Position numbers and translations under genes: made by a program
Shown here: positions 1 through 6,228 of the stretch, one piece after another
How positions within the stretch are numbered: the stretch's first letter is position 1
Layout of the letters: each line of letters opens with the position of its first letter
DNA from: Planctomycetota bacterium
GTDB lineage: Bacteria; Planctomycetota; UBA1135; UBA2386
Assembly (NCBI GenBank): GCA_020425885.1
Contig: JAGQRA010000583.1
Location: forward strand, 1 to 6,228
DNA length: 6,228 bases
Direction of reading: 5' to 3'
The notes under the pieces: model-generated
What the model saw: only the letters and a program-made list of their open reading frames with translations
Databases searched by the model: none
Told to the model about the DNA's origin: nothing

Positions 1-1053
<1,053 letters not shown>

Positions 1054-1078
1054 CGGCAGCGGCAGTCGTCGCGCCAGT

Positions 1079-1087
1079 TGCTATTCT
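1079..1087 (+). promoter_or_regulatory. Candidate extended -10 promoter element before the bacilliredoxin gene
   Basis: The sequence TGCTATTCT fits the extended -10 pattern TGnTATAAT, with 4 of 6 matches in the hexamer at 1082-1087. It ends only 6 nt before the ATG at 1094, so a transcript started here would have almost no leader. No good -35 hexamer is visible at the right distance. The gene may instead be read from glnS. Confidence 0.25.
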
Positions 1088-1093
1088 GCCCAC

Positions 1094-1513
1094 ATGTACG
1101 ATCCTCGAATGGTGGCCCCGATGCGCGCCGAACTGACCAACATCGGCGCCGAAGAACTGATGACCCCCGATGCCGTCGACGCCTGGGTCGGCGACGCCAG
1201 CAAGCCCGGCCTGCTCGTGATCAACTCGATCTGCGGCTGCGCCGCCGGCATGGCGCGCCCGGGCGTCGCGCTGGCGATGCAGAACGCGGTGCGACCGGAG
1301 CGCTTCGCGACGGTGTTCGCCGGCCAGGACAAGGAGGCGACGGCGCGCGCCCGCGAACACATCACCGGCATGCCCCCCTCGAGCCCGTCGGTCGCCCTGT
1401 TCAAGGACGGCAAGCTCGCCGACTTCCTGCCCCGCGGCCGCATCGAGGGCCGCTCCGCCGAGGACGTGCGCGCCGACCTCGTCGCCATGTTCGAGCGGCA
1501 CCTCGCGAGCTGA
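1094..1513 (+). CDS. BrxA/BrxB family bacilliredoxin (YphP/YqiW, UPF0403 type)
   Basis: A thioredoxin-fold protein of 139 residues, close to the roughly 145 usual for the family. Known members (Bacillus BrxA and BrxB) strip bacillithiol from S-thiolated cytoplasmic proteins after oxidative stress. The sequence shows the family signature INSICGCAAGMARPG, with the active-site C47-G48-C49, then FAGQDKEATARAREH (about 75-89), PPSSPSVALFKDGKL (94-108) carrying the likely cis-Pro loop, and IEGRSAEDV (117-125). The ATG at 1094 is chosen because the protein then starts at the family's typical N-terminus (MYDPRMVAPMRAEL); the frame runs further upstream only by overlapping glnS. No Shine-Dalgarno sequence is evident. 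It lies 40 bp after glnS, possibly co-transcribed, and is convergent with the next gene, whose stop is 32 bp away. Whether this organism makes bacillithiol cannot be seen here, so the physiological substrate is inferred. Confidence 0.93.
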   Translation: MYDPRMVAPMRAELTNIGAEELMTPDAVDAWVGDASKPGLLVINSICGCAAGMARPGVALAMQNAVRPERFATVFAGQDKEATARAREHITGMPPSSPSVALFKDGKLADFLPRGRIEGRSAEDVRADLVAMFERHLAS

Positions 1514-1545
1514 GCGACTTCGCAGACGATCCCGCCGATGCCCCG

Positions 1546-2970
1546 CTACCGCAGCACGTGCTTGGCGGGATTGGTCGCCTGGATCGAACCCGTGCTCACG
1601 GTGTAGCTGACCGCCTGCACGTAGGCCGCGCGCCCGATGACCGAGCTGACGTTGGGAATGGACAAGCCCAGATAGGCGCGATCGTCGGCCGCGACCACCA
1701 TTGACGGCAGCACGACATCGACGGGAATCCACTGGTCGCCGAACGGGGTCGGGAATGGCGTCGAGTAATGCGACCACGACAGCCACGGCACCACGAGGTC
1801 GCCGTTGTGGGCATGAACTCCGATCGTGATCGAACCGCCGACGGCACGGTTGGCGACGGCGGTGACGTGCGCCGAAGGCATCGGCTCGTTCTGATGGGTG
1901 TAGCGCCCGAGCTCGTCGGCACCGTAGCCGCCGTAGTCGTGGGTCAGATACCAGAGGTTGCCGTCGGGGCCCATCTTGATGCCGTAGCCGGCGCCGGGCA
2001 GATCGTCGAACAGGGTCTGTCCGAGCACGATCTGGCCGGTGGCGTCGAACGTCATCACGCGAATCCGGTTGTGGTTGTAGTCGGTGAAGAACCAGGCGTT
2101 CTGGTAGGTCACCGGGTAGTTCTCACCGGAGAAGAAGTCGCAGCCCGTCAACGCGGCGGTCGGCTGGTACCATTCCAGCGGGTCGACGAAGGCAGGGTCC
2201 GGCGTCACCTCGCGGCCTTCGATCGTCGGCCAACCGTAGTTACCGCCCGGAACGATACGGTTGACCTCGTCCATCAAGGCGCCGCCGTTCTCGGTCTGGA
2301 ACAGGTCGCCGGTTACCGGATGGATGCTGAGGCCGAACTGATTGCGGTGGCCGAGCGAGTAGACCGGGCTGCCGGGGAACGGATTGCTGGCCGGGATGGT
2401 CAGGTTCGGCACCTCGAAGCGCAGCACCTTGCCGTTCCACGACTGAGGGTCCTGCGGCAGCGTGGTGTTGTAGCTGTCGCCGGTGGCGGCGTAGAGCGTG
2501 CCGTCCTGGCCGAAGATCAGCGGTCCGCCGTTGTGCAGCGTCACCGAATTGATCGCCCCGGGCGGCGTCAGCACCGTGTAGTTGCTGCCCCGCCCCGACA
2601 CTTCCTGCAGCCGCGCGATGACGTTCTCACCGCCGCCGGCCTTGGTGTGGAAGACGTAGACGAAGCGATTGTTCAGGAAGTCGGGATCGACCGCGATGCC
2701 GAGCAGACCCTGCTCGGCATAGGACCCGCCATGGAACACGGACACGGTCGCCCACGGCGTCGGATCGAGGCTGCCGTTGGCGAAGACCCGGATGTTGCCG
2801 CTCATCCGCTCGGTCAGGAACAACCGACCATCGGGGGCAAATGCCATCGCCGTCGCTCCTTGCAGAGGACCGTCGACGAGGGTCTCGTAGGTGAACCCGG
2901 GAGGAGGAGTCTGAGCACTCAGGCTGCTGGCGAGAGCGAGGGCCAGTAGGCCAAACACGGATCGGTGCAT
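1546..2970 (-). CDS. Secreted PQQ-dependent glucose/sorbosone dehydrogenase-like protein with extra C-terminal domain
   Basis: A 474-residue exported beta-propeller of the GSDH family (soluble glucose dehydrogenase / YliI type), which oxidises aldose sugars with PQQ and calcium in the periplasm; the exact substrate cannot be told. Residues 1-19 form a Sec signal peptide (MHR, then a hydrophobic stretch, probable cleavage after LSA-19). Propeller motifs follow in family order: MAFAPDGRLFLTER (42-55), EQGLLGIAVDPDF (86-98), LHNGGPLIFGQDGTLY (145-160) with H146 at the position of the catalytic histidine, SLGHRNQFGLSIHP (205-218), where the GHRN arginine contacts PQQ in characterised enzymes, DEVNRIVPGGNYGWP (234-248), and IKMGPDGNLWYLT (331-343). 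Residues about 364-474 form a separate beta-rich tail absent from the minimal enzymes, resembling tails common in planctomycete secreted proteins. The ATG at 2970 sits directly before the signal peptide. No clear Shine-Dalgarno is present. It appears monocistronic, 401 bp downstream of ssb. Confidence 0.88.
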   Translation of the reverse strand: MHRSVFGLLALALASSLSAQTPPPGFTYETLVDGPLQGATAMAFAPDGRLFLTERMSGNIRVFANGSLDPTPWATVSVFHGGSYAEQGLLGIAVDPDFLNNRFVYVFHTKAGGGENVIARLQEVSGRGSNYTVLTPPGAINSVTLHNGGPLIFGQDGTLYAATGDSYNTTLPQDPQSWNGKVLRFEVPNLTIPASNPFPGSPVYSLGHRNQFGLSIHPVTGDLFQTENGGALMDEVNRIVPGGNYGWPTIEGREVTPDPAFVDPLEWYQPTAALTGCDFFSGENYPVTYQNAWFFTDYNHNRIRVMTFDATGQIVLGQTLFDDLPGAGYGIKMGPDGNLWYLTHDYGGYGADELGRYTHQNEPMPSAHVTAVANRAVGGSITIGVHAHNGDLVVPWLSWSHYSTPFPTPFGDQWIPVDVVLPSMVVAADDRAYLGLSIPNVSSVIGRAAYVQAVSYTVSTGSIQATNPAKHVLR

Positions 2971-2980
2971 GGTGTGGAAC

Positions 2981-3021
2981 GACGAGGCTGAGGGGCAGAT
3001 GCGAGGTGCCGGGACGAGGCT
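2981..3021. repeat. 9-bp direct repeat GACGAGGCT upstream of the dehydrogenase gene
   Basis: The copies lie at 2981-2989 and 3013-3021, 32 bp apart start to start, about three turns of B-DNA, so both would face the same side of the helix. The second copy overlaps the left arm of the inverted repeat at 3018-3038. Placement 11-51 bp upstream of the start codon at 2970 suits an operator or a transcribed leader element. The repeat is short enough that chance is possible in this GC-rich background. Confidence 0.35.
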
Positions 3022-3038
3022 CGCAGCGAATGCGAGCC
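3018..3038 (-). repeat. Perfect 8-bp inverted repeat / hairpin in the dehydrogenase leader
   Basis: GGCTCGCA at 3018-3025 and TGCGAGCC at 3031-3038 are perfect inverse complements around a 5-nt loop (GCGAA on plus, TTCGC on minus). It lies 47 bp upstream of the ATG at 2970. No T-run follows on either strand, so it does not look like an intrinsic terminator. A regulator-binding dyad or an mRNA leader stem-loop are the two plausible readings. Confidence 0.45.
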
Positions 3039-3309
3039 AGGAACCCTACGCAGGTCGATGGCGGAGCGGCCTGCTGTCTTCCGTGGTGGCGAGAAAGACT
3101 GGCCAGCAAGTCTACCAGCCGTAGCAGCGCATCATCGCCGAGTTTTCAAACCGGCATGGCATGGGCCCGACGCGTTCCGGCGACGAAGTCGACGCTGTGC
3201 CGTGCCTTGCGTTGGGGTGGCCCGAATCAACGCCACAGCGACGCTGGATGGCCTCCTGTCGTGCACGCTGTGCCGCGTCGTGGCGTTGCGTCTGATCTGA
3301 ACCGAAGCG

Positions 3310-3326
3310 TCGCGCCGGAGGCGCGA
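3310..3326 (-). terminator. Candidate stem-loop downstream of ssb
   Basis: TCGCGCC at 3310-3316 and GGCGCGA at 3320-3326 form a perfect 7-bp GC-rich stem with a 3-nt loop, starting 45 bp past the ssb stop codon. The sequence after it on the minus strand (CGCTTCGGTTC) is not a proper U-tract, so it is at best a weak intrinsic terminator or an mRNA 3'-end stabiliser. Confidence 0.35.
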
Positions 3327-3371
3327 GGCAAGGTCCTGAACGCGGTCGCACGCGCAGCGGGCGAGCGACGT

Positions 3372-3809
3372 TCAGAACGGGATGTCGCCGTAGTCGACGT
3401 CTCCCCCACCTGCTTCCGCCTCACCGGATTGACGCCCGCCGCGCCCACCGCCACCACCGCCGCCGCCGCTGCGTGCGCCGCTGCCGGAGCCGACGAACTG
3501 GAAGTTCTCGACGACCACCTCGAGCTTGCTGCGCTTGCCACCTTCCTGACTCTCCCAGGTCGAGTACTCGAGACGCCCCTCGATGAACAGCTGGCTGCCC
3601 TTGTGAACGTACTGGGCGAGCACTTCGGCCTGGCGCCCCCAGGCGGTGAGATCGACGAAGCAGGTCGACTCCTTCTGCTCACCGTTCGCCGAGTACTTGC
3701 GATTGACGGCCATGCCGAACTTGCCGATCGCGGTACCGCCCTGGGTGTGGCGGAGTTCGACATCCCGGGTCAGGTTGCCCAGCAGAATCACCTTGTTGAA
3801 GTTGGCCAT
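3372..3809 (-). CDS. ssb: Single-stranded DNA-binding protein
   Basis: A 145-residue SSB that coats single-stranded DNA in replication, recombination and repair, and recruits partner proteins through its C-terminal tip. The OB-fold covers about residues 1-107: FNKVILLGNLTRDVELR (4-20), GTAIGKFGMAVNRK (25-38), STCFVDLTAWGRQAEVLAQYVHKG (48-71), LFIEGRLEYSTWES (74-87) and KRSKLEVVVENFQFVG (92-107). A Gly/Arg-rich linker with eight consecutive glycines (115-122) follows, and the protein ends in an acidic tip with the conserved DIPF terminus (142-145), the docking peptide for SSB-interacting proteins. The ATG at 3809 is the family-typical start (MANFNKVILL); an AGAGAG stretch 9 nt upstream may be a weak Shine-Dalgarno. 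The frame stays open upstream but runs across the divergent PilZ gene, so no longer start is credible. The length is normal for a bacterial SSB. Confidence 0.97.
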   Translation of the reverse strand: MANFNKVILLGNLTRDVELRHTQGGTAIGKFGMAVNRKYSANGEQKESTCFVDLTAWGRQAEVLAQYVHKGSQLFIEGRLEYSTWESQEGGKRSKLEVVVENFQFVGSGSGARSGGGGGGGGRGGRQSGEAEAGGGDVDYGDIPF

Positions 3810-3894
3810 AGTCGTGCGCTCTCTGTCTTTGATGCGGGGAATCGGGACTGCGGGAAACAGGCCGCCAGACCACGGCGAACCAGCCCAGACCGCG

Positions 3895-3923
3895 ATCCTA
3901 GAGCAGTGCGTGCGCGGTTCCAA
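3895..3923 (-). promoter_or_regulatory. Sigma70-like promoter for ssb
   Basis: On the minus strand TTGGAA (3923-3918) and TAGGAT (3900-3895) are separated by exactly 17 nt, each matching 4 of 6 bases of the TTGACA/TATAAT consensus. Transcription would start near 3888, giving a leader of about 80 nt before the ssb ATG at 3809. It lies in the gap between the divergent ssb and PilZ genes and supports the GTG at 3954, rather than an earlier GTG at 3906, as the PilZ start. Confidence 0.5.
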
Positions 3924-3940
3924 CGGGCGGCTCAGGTCGC

Positions 3941-3946
3941 TAGAGT
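3941..3946 (+). promoter_or_regulatory. Possible -10 element just before the PilZ gene
   Basis: TAGAGT matches 4 of 6 bases of TATAAT and fits the TANNNT pattern known before leaderless genes in some GC-rich bacteria. It ends 7 nt before the GTG at 3954, so transcription would begin at or next to the start codon. No convincing -35 hexamer is seen. Evidence is positional only. Confidence 0.2.
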
Positions 3947-3953
3947 CGCGTTC

Positions 3954-4301
3954 GTGACATCGCCAACTCCACAACCCGAACGCCGTCGCGCCGCCCGCGC
4001 GTTGGCCGATTTTCCGATCCGCTTCTCCGAAGATGACGAACAGGAACCGGCGATTCTGCGCGACATCTCCGAGATCGGCCTCGCCTGCACCTCGCCGCGC
4101 GAGGTCCCGGAAATGACCCTGGTGGCCCTCGACTTCTCGCTGCCGGGATCGAGTGCGATTCACCACGTGAAGGGTGCCGTCGTGCGCTGCGAGCCGATGC
4201 CGAAGGGCCGCTACGACATGGCGGTCTACTTCACCGAAACCAGTGCCGAGACCCGCCTGGCGCTGGCCGGCTACGTCACGAGCGCACACCCGGCGCCGTA
4301 A
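3954..4301 (+). CDS. Single-domain PilZ protein (predicted c-di-GMP receptor)
   Basis: A 115-residue soluble protein made almost wholly of one PilZ domain. PilZ domains bind cyclic di-GMP and pass the signal to partners controlling motility, secretion or polysaccharide synthesis. Both halves of the ligand signature are intact: RxxxR at R11-R15 (within ERRRAAR), and DxSxxG at D37-S39-G42 (LRDISEIGLAC). The barrel continues with LVALDFSLPG (56-65) and VKGAVVRCE (72-80), then YDMAVYFTE (87-95). No ATG lies between the upstream ssb start and the RxxxR motif in this frame. GTG at 3954 gives the compact N-terminus expected; a GTG at 3906 is possible but would overlap the ssb promoter. The gene is divergent from ssb and convergent with prmC (37 bp between stops). 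No diguanylate cyclase or target gene is nearby, so its output is unknown. Confidence 0.85.
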   Translation: MTSPTPQPERRRAARALADFPIRFSEDDEQEPAILRDISEIGLACTSPREVPEMTLVALDFSLPGSSAIHHVKGAVVRCEPMPKGRYDMAVYFTETSAETRLALAGYVTSAHPAP

Positions 4302-4307
4302 TCACAG

Positions 4308-4320
4308 CGCGCAAGGCGCG
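4308..4320. terminator. Weak stem-loop between convergent PilZ and prmC genes
   Basis: CGCGC (4308-4312) and GCGCG (4316-4320) can pair around the 3-nt loop AAG in the 37-bp gap between two convergent stop codons. The position is right for a bidirectional terminator, but the stem is only 5 bp and there is no T-run on either side. Confidence 0.2.
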
Positions 4321-4338
4321 ACACCGCCCCGAGCGCCC

Positions 4339-5190
4339 TCAGCGCCGGCGGCCGATCAGGAAGCGATCGATGCCTGCCGAGTCGGGCTCGAGCGCGATCT
4401 CGGCCAGTTGGCCCGAGGCATCGAGCGCTGCCAGCGCCGCATCGCTGGCCCCGATCCCGGTCTCGGCCAGGAACCAGCCGCCCGGGACGAGATGGCGCTC
4501 CAGACCAGCTGCGATCTCGCGATAGCACGAGGCGGGATCACCGGCCGCGGAAAACAACGCCAGCGGTGGCTCGAAGGCGCGCACATCGGCGGCGAGGTCG
4601 TCACTGGCGTGCGGATCGATGTACGGCGGGTTGGAGATGACCAGATCGAAGCGGGCGTCGGCCGGCACCGATTGCCACCAGGAGCCACGCAGGAATCGGA
4701 TGCGATCGGCCACTCCGTGGCGCGCTGCATTGCGACGGGCGATCGCGAGTGCGTTCTCGCTGAGGTCGACCGCCGTCACCGCGAGCGCGGGCCGCTCGAT
4801 CGCCAGGGCGATCGCGATCGCACCGCTGCCGGTGCCGAGATCGATCGCCGTGGCGAGGTCGCCGGTGCGTTCCAGGGCGATCGACACCAGGTCTTCGGTC
4901 TCGGGTCGCGGCACGAGAACCGCTGGCGAGACCTCGAGCTCGTGGCCGCGGAAGCTCCAGGAGCCGAGCAGGTGGGCGACCGGCTCGCCGTTGCCGCGAC
5001 GTCGCAGCAGGCCGCGCATCCCGGTCCGTTCGGACTCGGACAGTGGACGGTCGAAGGCCAGGTAGAGCTCGAGCCGTGACATACCGAGCACCTTGCCGAG
5101 CAGCAGCTCGGCCGAGCGCTGCGGCGCCTCGATGCCGCGAGCCTCGAGCCACTGCGCCGCGCCACGCTGAACGCTGCCGACCGTGTGCAC
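4339..5190 (-). CDS. prmC: Peptide chain release factor N5-glutamine methyltransferase
   Basis: A 283-residue SAM-dependent methyltransferase (HemK/PrmC) that methylates the glutamine of the GGQ motif in RF1 and RF2, raising termination efficiency. An N-terminal helical release-factor-binding domain covers about 1-85, with RSAELLLGKVLG (25-36) and GEPVAHLLGSWSF (68-80). The linker motif PRPETE is at 94-99. The Rossmann methyltransferase domain has SAM motif I DLGTGSGAIAIALA (117-130), the acidic end of strand 2 at VDLSENAL (141-148), and the catalytic NPPY at 187-190. The length is normal. The start is GTG at 5190 because the protein then begins VHTVGSVQRGAAQWLEARGI, matching the usual MxTVGE-type N-terminus; a GTG at 5229 would add 13 residues. 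Neither start has a clear Shine-Dalgarno. The gene lies 50 bp after the membrane-protein gene and two genes after prfA, whose product is its substrate, and is probably co-transcribed with them. Confidence 0.96.
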   Translation of the reverse strand: MHTVGSVQRGAAQWLEARGIEAPQRSAELLLGKVLGMSRLELYLAFDRPLSESERTGMRGLLRRRGNGEPVAHLLGSWSFRGHELEVSPAVLVPRPETEDLVSIALERTGDLATAIDLGTGSGAIAIALAIERPALAVTAVDLSENALAIARRNAARHGVADRIRFLRGSWWQSVPADARFDLVISNPPYIDPHASDDLAADVRAFEPPLALFSAAGDPASCYREIAAGLERHLVPGGWFLAETGIGASDAALAALDASGQLAEIALEPDSAGIDRFLIGRRR

Positions 5191-5240
5191 GGCGCCGACC
5201 GGATCACCGGCACTCTCCGCGGAGGCCACGAGAACGCGGC

Positions 5241-5954
5241 CTACTTGCGGCGACGCTTCTCGGCGGCGGCTTCCTGCTTCTGCTGCTGCAGCTGCTTGTT
5301 CTTCTTGTGACCGCCGAGGACGCCGCCGAAGAAGCCGAGCTCGGCCAGCAGCGCGCCGAGGAAGACGAGCACCTGACCCGGACCGAACAGGCGCCAGAAG
5401 TTGCCGACGCGGGCGGCGGCCTCGTTGTCCTTGGCCAGCGCGCTGCCCATGTCGCCGAACATCGCACCCCAGCTCGCCGAGTGCAGACACTCGCCCTGGA
5501 TGTAGCCGCGTGCGTGCGCGACCTCGAGCGCCGTCGCCGGCACGAACGCCATCATGTTCATGATCACGGCGACCAACGGCCCGACGCAGGCCAGCAGCCA
5601 CAGGATGCTGCTGCCCGAGGAGCGGTTGCTGTTGATCGTGCCCCACCAGGTCCGGATCATGCCGAGCCCGATCAGCAGGTAGATCGCGCCGCTCAGCGTC
5701 TGATAGCCGGCCGCCCCGTAGTTGGCGTCGAACGGCATCAGGCAGCCGACGAAGATCATGATGCCGGCCCAGAGGAACCTGTAGTAGGTCTTGTCACGGC
5801 AGAACGGGTTCACGGCCGGCGCCGGCAGACCCGAACGCAATGCCTGCAGCAGGGCTTCGTCGGACGTCATCGCGCCGACGGCGCCACCCGGGCCTCCGGC
5901 TTCGAGGGGCTCGAGCGGCTCGAGGGTGGCGAGATCACCTGGAATCTGGGTCAT
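5241..5954 (-). CDS. Unrecognised four-helix membrane protein between prfA and prmC
   Basis: I do not recognise this 237-residue protein. Residues 1-55 are a soluble, Pro/Gly/Leu/Glu-rich tail with a small repeat (LEPLEPLE, 11-18). Four hydrophobic helices follow at about 59-76, 84-100, 117-138 and 190-214. The loop between helices 3 and 4 (139-189) is the largest. The C-terminus (216-237) is Lys/Gln/Arg-rich and probably helical. The basic C-terminus and the arginines at 101 and 111 favour, by the positive-inside rule, both ends in the cytoplasm and the 50-residue loop outside. There is no signal peptide and no catalytic motif I can name. ATG at 5954 gives the longest form; M29 (codon at 5870) is an alternative that removes the repeat. 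No Shine-Dalgarno is seen. Same-strand position between prfA (111-bp gap) and prmC (50-bp gap) suggests co-transcription, but no functional link is shown. Confidence 0.8.
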   Translation of the reverse strand: MTQIPGDLATLEPLEPLEAGGPGGAVGAMTSDEALLQALRSGLPAPAVNPFCRDKTYYRFLWAGIMIFVGCLMPFDANYGAAGYQTLSGAIYLLIGLGMIRTWWGTINSNRSSGSSILWLLACVGPLVAVIMNMMAFVPATALEVAHARGYIQGECLHSASWGAMFGDMGSALAKDNEAAARVGNFWRLFGPGQVLVFLGALLAELGFFGGVLGGHKKNKQLQQQKQEAAAEKRRRK

Positions 5955-6065
5955 GATCGTATCAGTCGAGAGGGGTTGCGGTCAGGGGGGAGAATCGTGG
6001 CGAACCGGGGGGCCCGCGTCATCAACGAAAGCGGCTTTGGGAGGTTCGGCCGACATTCGCCGGCG

Positions 6066-6228
6066 TCACAGCTCCTCGATGGCCCGTTCCCGACGATCGT
6101 GCTGCAGCCCCTCGATCACGGGCTCGAGCCGACCCTCGAGGATCTGCGACAGGGCGAAGTTCTTGTTGAGCCGGTGGTCGGTGAGCCGGTCCTGCGGGAA
6201 GTTGTAGGTGCGGACGCGATCGTTGCGA
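6066..6228 (-). CDS. prfA: Peptide chain release factor 1, last 53 residues (5' part outside window)
   Basis: C-terminal end of RF1, which recognises UAA and UAG stop codons and triggers peptide release on the ribosome. The visible residues begin [20 protein letters not shown], the strongly conserved RF1 segment (RxRTYNFPQxRxTDHRI in other bacteria); RF2 has a clearly different RSYVxDxSRxKDxRT-type sequence here, which separates the two. The rest ([21 protein letters not shown]) is the usual C-terminal helix, ending in an acidic tail and TGA at 6068-6066. The GGQ and codon-recognition motifs lie outside the window. With prmC downstream on the same strand this is the common prfA-prmC arrangement, here separated by a membrane-protein gene. 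Confidence 0.93.
   Translation of the reverse strand, partial: RNDRVRTYNFPQDRLTDHRLNKNFALSQILEGRLEPVIEGLQHDRRERAIEEL

Larger units (their letters stand above)
2971..3371. other. 401-bp intergenic region between ssb and the dehydrogenase gene
   Basis: I see no supported gene here. Short open frames on both strands (for example 3058-3300 plus and 3112-3351 minus) have Arg/Ala-rich, low-complexity translations with no recognisable motif, typical of chance frames in GC-rich DNA. The region should hold the 3' end of the ssb transcript (hairpin at 3310-3326) and the promoter of the dehydrogenase gene. It carries an inverted repeat at 3018-3038 and a direct repeat at 2981-2989 and 3013-3021. I found no convincing -35/-10 pair for the dehydrogenase and no tRNA or riboswitch-like fold. 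Confidence 0.6.

Noticed and set aside
1768..2949. 393-codon open frame on the plus strand, antisense to the dehydrogenase gene
   Set aside because: The translation is Arg/Val/Gly/Ala-rich with no motif or domain order, while the opposite strand has a signal peptide and conserved propeller motifs. It is a typical GC-rich antisense shadow.
3058..3351. Two small open frames (3058-3300 plus, 3112-3351 minus) in the 401-bp gap
   Set aside because: No recognisable motif, no ribosome-binding site, and overlapping opposite strands with Arg/Ala-rich composition.
3431..3477. GCC/ACC-rich triplet tract
   Set aside because: It encodes the Gly/Arg-rich linker of SSB with mixed glycine codons and is not an independent microsatellite.
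3006..3953. N-terminal extension of the PilZ frame, open from an ATG at 3006
   Set aside because: It would run antisense through all of ssb and its promoter. The extension has no recognisable domain, and the PilZ domain is complete from GTG 3954.
3810..4289. Upstream extension of the ssb frame to 4289
   Set aside because: It would be antisense to the PilZ gene; SSB proteins begin at MANFNK, and the promoter at 3895-3923 lies inside the extension.
4739..4821. Three GCGATCGC octamers within prmC, resembling the cyanobacterial HIP1 repeat
   Set aside because: Two of them overlap in the codons for Ala-Ile-Ala-Ile in the conserved SAM-binding region, so codon choice explains them; I see no general HIP1 pattern in the window.
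4174..5079. 301-codon open frame on the plus strand opposite prmC
   Set aside because: Shadow of prmC; its translation is low-complexity and its first part overlaps PilZ in another frame.
5191..5646. Upstream extension of the prmC frame
   Set aside because: It overlaps the membrane-protein gene in another frame and adds Arg-rich sequence unlike PrmC; the family N-terminus fits GTG 5190.
5955..5985. CTGACC-N18-TACGAT promoter-like pair before the membrane-protein gene
   Set aside because: The -10 ends one base before the ATG, so transcription would start inside the gene unless M29 is the true start; the match is too weak to annotate.

Overview
This is a GC-rich bacterial chromosomal window made mostly of housekeeping genes. 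No mobile element, CRISPR array, tRNA or rRNA is visible. Weak or absent Shine-Dalgarno sequences, a glutaminyl-tRNA synthetase gene, and a secreted sugar-dehydrogenase-like protein with a C-terminal beta-rich tail of the kind I associate with Planctomycetota suggest a planctomycete or another deep-branching GC-rich lineage. This placement is an inference, because no phylogenetic test was possible.

Layout. (1) Plus strand, 1-1513: the last 350 codons of glnS, followed 40 bp later by a BrxA/BrxB-type bacilliredoxin. (2) Minus strand, 2970-1546: an exported PQQ-type glucose/sorbosone dehydrogenase-like protein, convergent with the bacilliredoxin. Upstream of it lies a 401-bp non-coding stretch (2971-3371) holding an 8-bp inverted repeat and a 9-bp direct repeat. 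(3) Minus strand, 3809-3372: ssb, with a good sigma70-like promoter in the 144-bp gap it shares with a divergent gene. (4) Plus strand, 3954-4301: that divergent gene, a single-domain PilZ protein with an intact c-di-GMP-binding signature, starting at GTG. (5) Minus strand, 6228-4339: the 3' end of prfA (RF1), an unrecognised four-helix membrane protein, and prmC, the methyltransferase that modifies RF1 and RF2.

Functional themes are translation (glnS, prfA, prmC), DNA maintenance (ssb), thiol redox repair (bacilliredoxin), c-di-GMP sensing (PilZ) and periplasmic sugar oxidation. The prfA-prmC pair is a classic functional couple. The membrane protein between them is the least explained gene here. 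I found no convincing new multi-gene system. The points most worth following up are that membrane protein, promoter-like -10 elements lying 6-7 nt before two start codons (possible leaderless mRNAs), the repeats upstream of the dehydrogenase, and an uneven excess of the hexamer CTCGAG.
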